A stretch of DNA of 64,000 bases from Gammaproteobacteria bacterium (GTDB taxonomy: Bacteria; Pseudomonadota; Gammaproteobacteria; Competibacterales; Competibacteraceae). The position numbers and the translations under genes are program-made. The DNA lies in the NCBI GenBank assembly GCA_024234995.1, contig JACKNF010000003.1, positions 124,001-188,000 of the forward strand, written 5' to 3'. How positions within the stretch are numbered: the first letter of the stretch is position 1; each line of letters opens with the position of its first letter. The notes under the pieces are model-generated. The model did not search any database and was not told the DNA's origin. It saw only the letters and a list, made by a program, of their open reading frames with translations. Positions 62,290-64,000 of this stretch are shown here, piece by piece.

Positions 62290-62802
62290 ATGCGTAAATT
62301 CTTGTTGCAAAACCTATGGCGGCCGCCGCTCACGGTTCCTGCTCCCGCACCTTCCGGACAAGCGCTGGCTGAATTAGGCGCGAAGGTCGATCAGGCAGCC
62401 CGGCAGCGGCTAGGGCGCAGTCTAGCGATCCGTGAGGTGGATGCCGGTTCCTGCAACGGTTGCGAACTGGAAATTCATGCGCTGAATAACGCCTTTTATG
62501 ATCTGGAACGCTTCGGTTTCCATTTCGTCGCTTCGCCGCGCCATGCGGATGTATTGCTGGTCACCGGGCCGGTGACCATGAATATGCGCGAGGCGCTGGA
62601 GCGCACCTACGCGGCGACGCCCGACCCTAAATGGGTGGTGGCGGTGGGCGATTGCGGGCGGGATGGCGGTGTGTTCGCCAGAAGCTATGCCTGTGCAGGT
62701 GGAGTGGCCGAGGTGATCCCAGTTGATTTGCACATTCCTGGTTGCCCGCCGGCTCCGATGCAATTGCTGGAGGGATTGTTAGCCTTGCTGCAAGTGAATT
62801 GA
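62290..62802 (+). CDS. hyfI: Ehr complex small subunit HyfI (NuoB-like, [4Fe-4S])
   Basis: Small subunit carrying the proximal N2-like [4Fe-4S] cluster. In 170 residues all four ligands are visible: Cys55 and Cys58 in SCNGCELEI, Cys122 in VGDCGRDGGVF and Cys152 in PGCPPAPMQLL. So an electron path reaches the HyfG active-site region although HyfG cannot bind nickel. It is the last gene of the cluster; no HyfH/HyfA polyferredoxin, maturation or formate dehydrogenase gene follows. Convergent with kaiC. Confidence 0.92.
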   Translation: MRKFLLQNLWRPPLTVPAPAPSGQALAELGAKVDQAARQRLGRSLAIREVDAGSCNGCELEIHALNNAFYDLERFGFHFVASPRHADVLLVTGPVTMNMREALERTYAATPDPKWVVAVGDCGRDGGVFARSYACAGGVAEVIPVDLHIPGCPPAPMQLLEGLLALLQVN

Positions 62803-62833
62803 AAGGAGAATCCTGGAACAGGATACCGGACTC

Positions 62834-64000
62834 TCACACGTTATGATTAACAAACAAGGCGTTCAACCGCCCGATTTCCTGAGGTTCCACATGGCGCGGA
62901 TGACCCGACAGGATACCGGTAACGTTGCGGAAGGCCTTACCAATGTGCATGCCGCTGGCGTCGATGGAAAACTCGCGGATCTCCTTATCATGGGCTGAGC
63001 CGCGCATCTTCAGCACCGTGATGCCGCGCGTGATCTCCCCAAACATCTCCACGTAGCGCAGCAGAATAATGGAATCCGTGATAGTGGAAATATGCGCTTC
63101 AGTGATCGATTCGCCGCCGATCAGCCGCGGCGTCGTGGAGGTGAACAAGCCAGCGATTTCACGGTGCTTGATGAACGACGTCAAGCCGATGACGAACTCG
63201 CGGTAACCCTTGACGGTGGAGACCCGTTCTAGCGCGGACAGGCTGTCCACCGCCACGCGATTAGGCTGGAATTCATCAATGGCCATCTTGATGGCGATCA
63301 GATGATCTTCCAGCCCCATTGTTTCCGGATAAGTTGCGATGACCCTGAGCAAGCCCCGGGATTCCAAATCTTCAAAGTTTTTGCCCCAGCCAGTCGCATT
63401 CCGCGTCAACTGATCCCGGCTCTCCTCGAAAGCCAAAAATAGGCATCGCTCGTCTCCGGACGCACCGCTGGCGGCAAACTCGGTGGTGATGAGCGTTTTG
63501 CCGCAACCAGTGGCCCCGGACACCAGAATAATCGAATCACGGAAGAATCCGCCGCCACACATGGCGTCTAATTCGCGGCTGCCGGACGTGAGGCGGGTGT
63601 TCGACGAGCGTTGCTTGAGTTCGATGGCTGACAGCGGGATGACCACGATACCCTGACCGGGGAGTACCGTCAGCGGATATTCACCCTTCTGGTGTTCGGT
63701 GCCGCGGAATTTGAGCAGTTCCACGGTCCGCCGCCGCTTCTCCCCATCCAGCACATTGCGCAGGATCATGACATTATCGACTACGAACTCTTCGACACCG
63801 TAGCGGCTGATGTCACCGTACTCCTGGGTACGCTCGGCGGTCATGATCGCGGTGATGTTCATCAGCTTCAGCGCGGCTGAAATGCGGAACAGCTCATTGC
63901 GGATTAGCGCGTGATTCTCAAAATGACTGAACAAGGACCCCAGTGAATCCATGGCCAATCGCCGCGCGCCGACCCGGTTAACCGCAACCTCGATACGGGC
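62834..64000 (-). CDS. kaiC: KaiC-family circadian-clock-type ATPase (5' end outside window)
   Basis: Most of a RecA-like KaiC protein; the frame is still open at base 64000, so the start and most of the first ATPase domain (CI) lie outside. The visible part has the end of CI (ITRDQ is absent; LKFRGTEHQKGEYPLTV is present) and the complete second domain CII with Walker A GATGCGKT, EESRDQL, and AHISTITDSIILLRYVE, where the adjacent Ser-Thr matches the autophosphorylated pair of cyanobacterial KaiC. It ends with KMRGSAHDKEIREFSID. kaiB and kaiA are not in the window. Confidence 0.88.
   Translation of the reverse strand, partial: ARIEVAVNRVGARRLAMDSLGSLFSHFENHALIRNELFRISAALKLMNITAIMTAERTQEYGDISRYGVEEFVVDNVMILRNVLDGEKRRRTVELLKFRGTEHQKGEYPLTVLPGQGIVVIPLSAIELKQRSSNTRLTSGSRELDAMCGGGFFRDSIILVSGATGCGKTLITTEFAASGASGDERCLFLAFEESRDQLTRNATGWGKNFEDLESRGLLRVIATYPETMGLEDHLIAIKMAIDEFQPNRVAVDSLSALERVSTVKGYREFVIGLTSFIKHREIAGLFTSTTPRLIGGESITEAHISTITDSIILLRYVEMFGEITRGITVLKMRGSAHDKEIREFSIDASGMHIGKAFRNVTGILSGHPRHVEPQEIGRLNALFVNHNV

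Noticed and set aside
55650..62802. Call as a functional [NiFe]-hydrogenase 4
   Set aside because: All four NiFe cysteines are replaced in HyfG and no hyp maturation genes are present in the window.
55650..62802. Call as respiratory complex I
   Set aside because: Subunit set and order (B, C, E, F, fused G, I) and the HyfB C-terminal tail match hydrogenase-4-type complexes; NuoEFG, NuoA and NuoJ are missing.
1..64000. CRISPR array, prophage or defence island
   Set aside because: No regularly spaced short repeats, cas genes, phage structural genes or known defence genes were found.

Overview
The window is a continuous stretch of chromosome from a gammaproteobacterium, with moderate to high G+C. 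The evidence is the order leuC-leuD-leuB-asd-fimV, the order rsmG-parA-parB-atpIBEFHAGDC, a complete gsp (type II secretion) operon, prfB-lysS and a close DauA homologue. A Competibacteraceae-like lineage is a plausible guess, but no rRNA or other taxonomic marker is present. Most genes are intact housekeeping genes.

Layout. 1-4.6 kb: the distal part of a type II secretion operon (gspI to gspN). 4.7-5.9 kb: a lipoprotein lytic transglycosylase. 6.0-13.1 kb (minus strand): leuC, leuD, leuB, asd and fimV. 13.2 kb: tRNA-Glu(CTC). 13.4-17.1 kb: pcnB-folK-panB-panC. 17.1-20.3 kb (minus): a P3-type ATPase with an unusual FimV-like periplasmic N-terminus. 20.5-22.8 kb: 7Fe ferredoxin, CnoX-like thioredoxin/TPR protein and an unrecognised helical-repeat protein. 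22.9-32.5 kb (minus): the complete ATP synthase operon, preceded by rsmG-parA-parB. 32.6-33.3 kb: a decayed IS1-type element with a tandem duplication. 33.6 kb: a secreted DUF1223 protein. 34.4-37.3 kb (minus): gcvT-gcvH-gcvPA without gcvPB. 37.6-43.9 kb: adk, a glycosyltransferase, a very small Cys/His protein, lysS, prfB with its programmed frameshift, a PilZ protein and a PEBP protein. 44.2-49.0 kb: three tandem trkH paralogues, the first destroyed by frameshifts. 49.1-50.6 kb: an acyl-CoA synthetase. 50.8-53.0 kb (minus): a malic enzyme gene carrying several frameshifts. 53.2-55.6 kb: an XRE regulator, a small unknown ORF and dauA. 55.7-62.8 kb: six genes (hyfBCEFG-I type) for a hydrogenase-4-like membrane complex whose large subunit lacks all four Ni-binding cysteines, so an energy-converting-hydrogenase-related (Ehr) complex. 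62.8 kb to the end (minus): most of a kaiC gene.

How the genes work together. Ion homeostasis and energy coupling recur: F1Fo-ATP synthase, a P3-type proton pump, two intact TrkH potassium channels and the Ehr complex. DauA and malic enzyme would link C4-dicarboxylate uptake to pyruvate, but the malic enzyme gene is broken as read.

The least ordinary items are the P-type ATPase carrying a FimV-like signal peptide/LysM/linker/membrane-helix module, the cysteine-less Ehr complex facing a kaiC gene, and the tandem trkH array with one decaying copy. No CRISPR array, prophage, defence island or intact transposon was seen.
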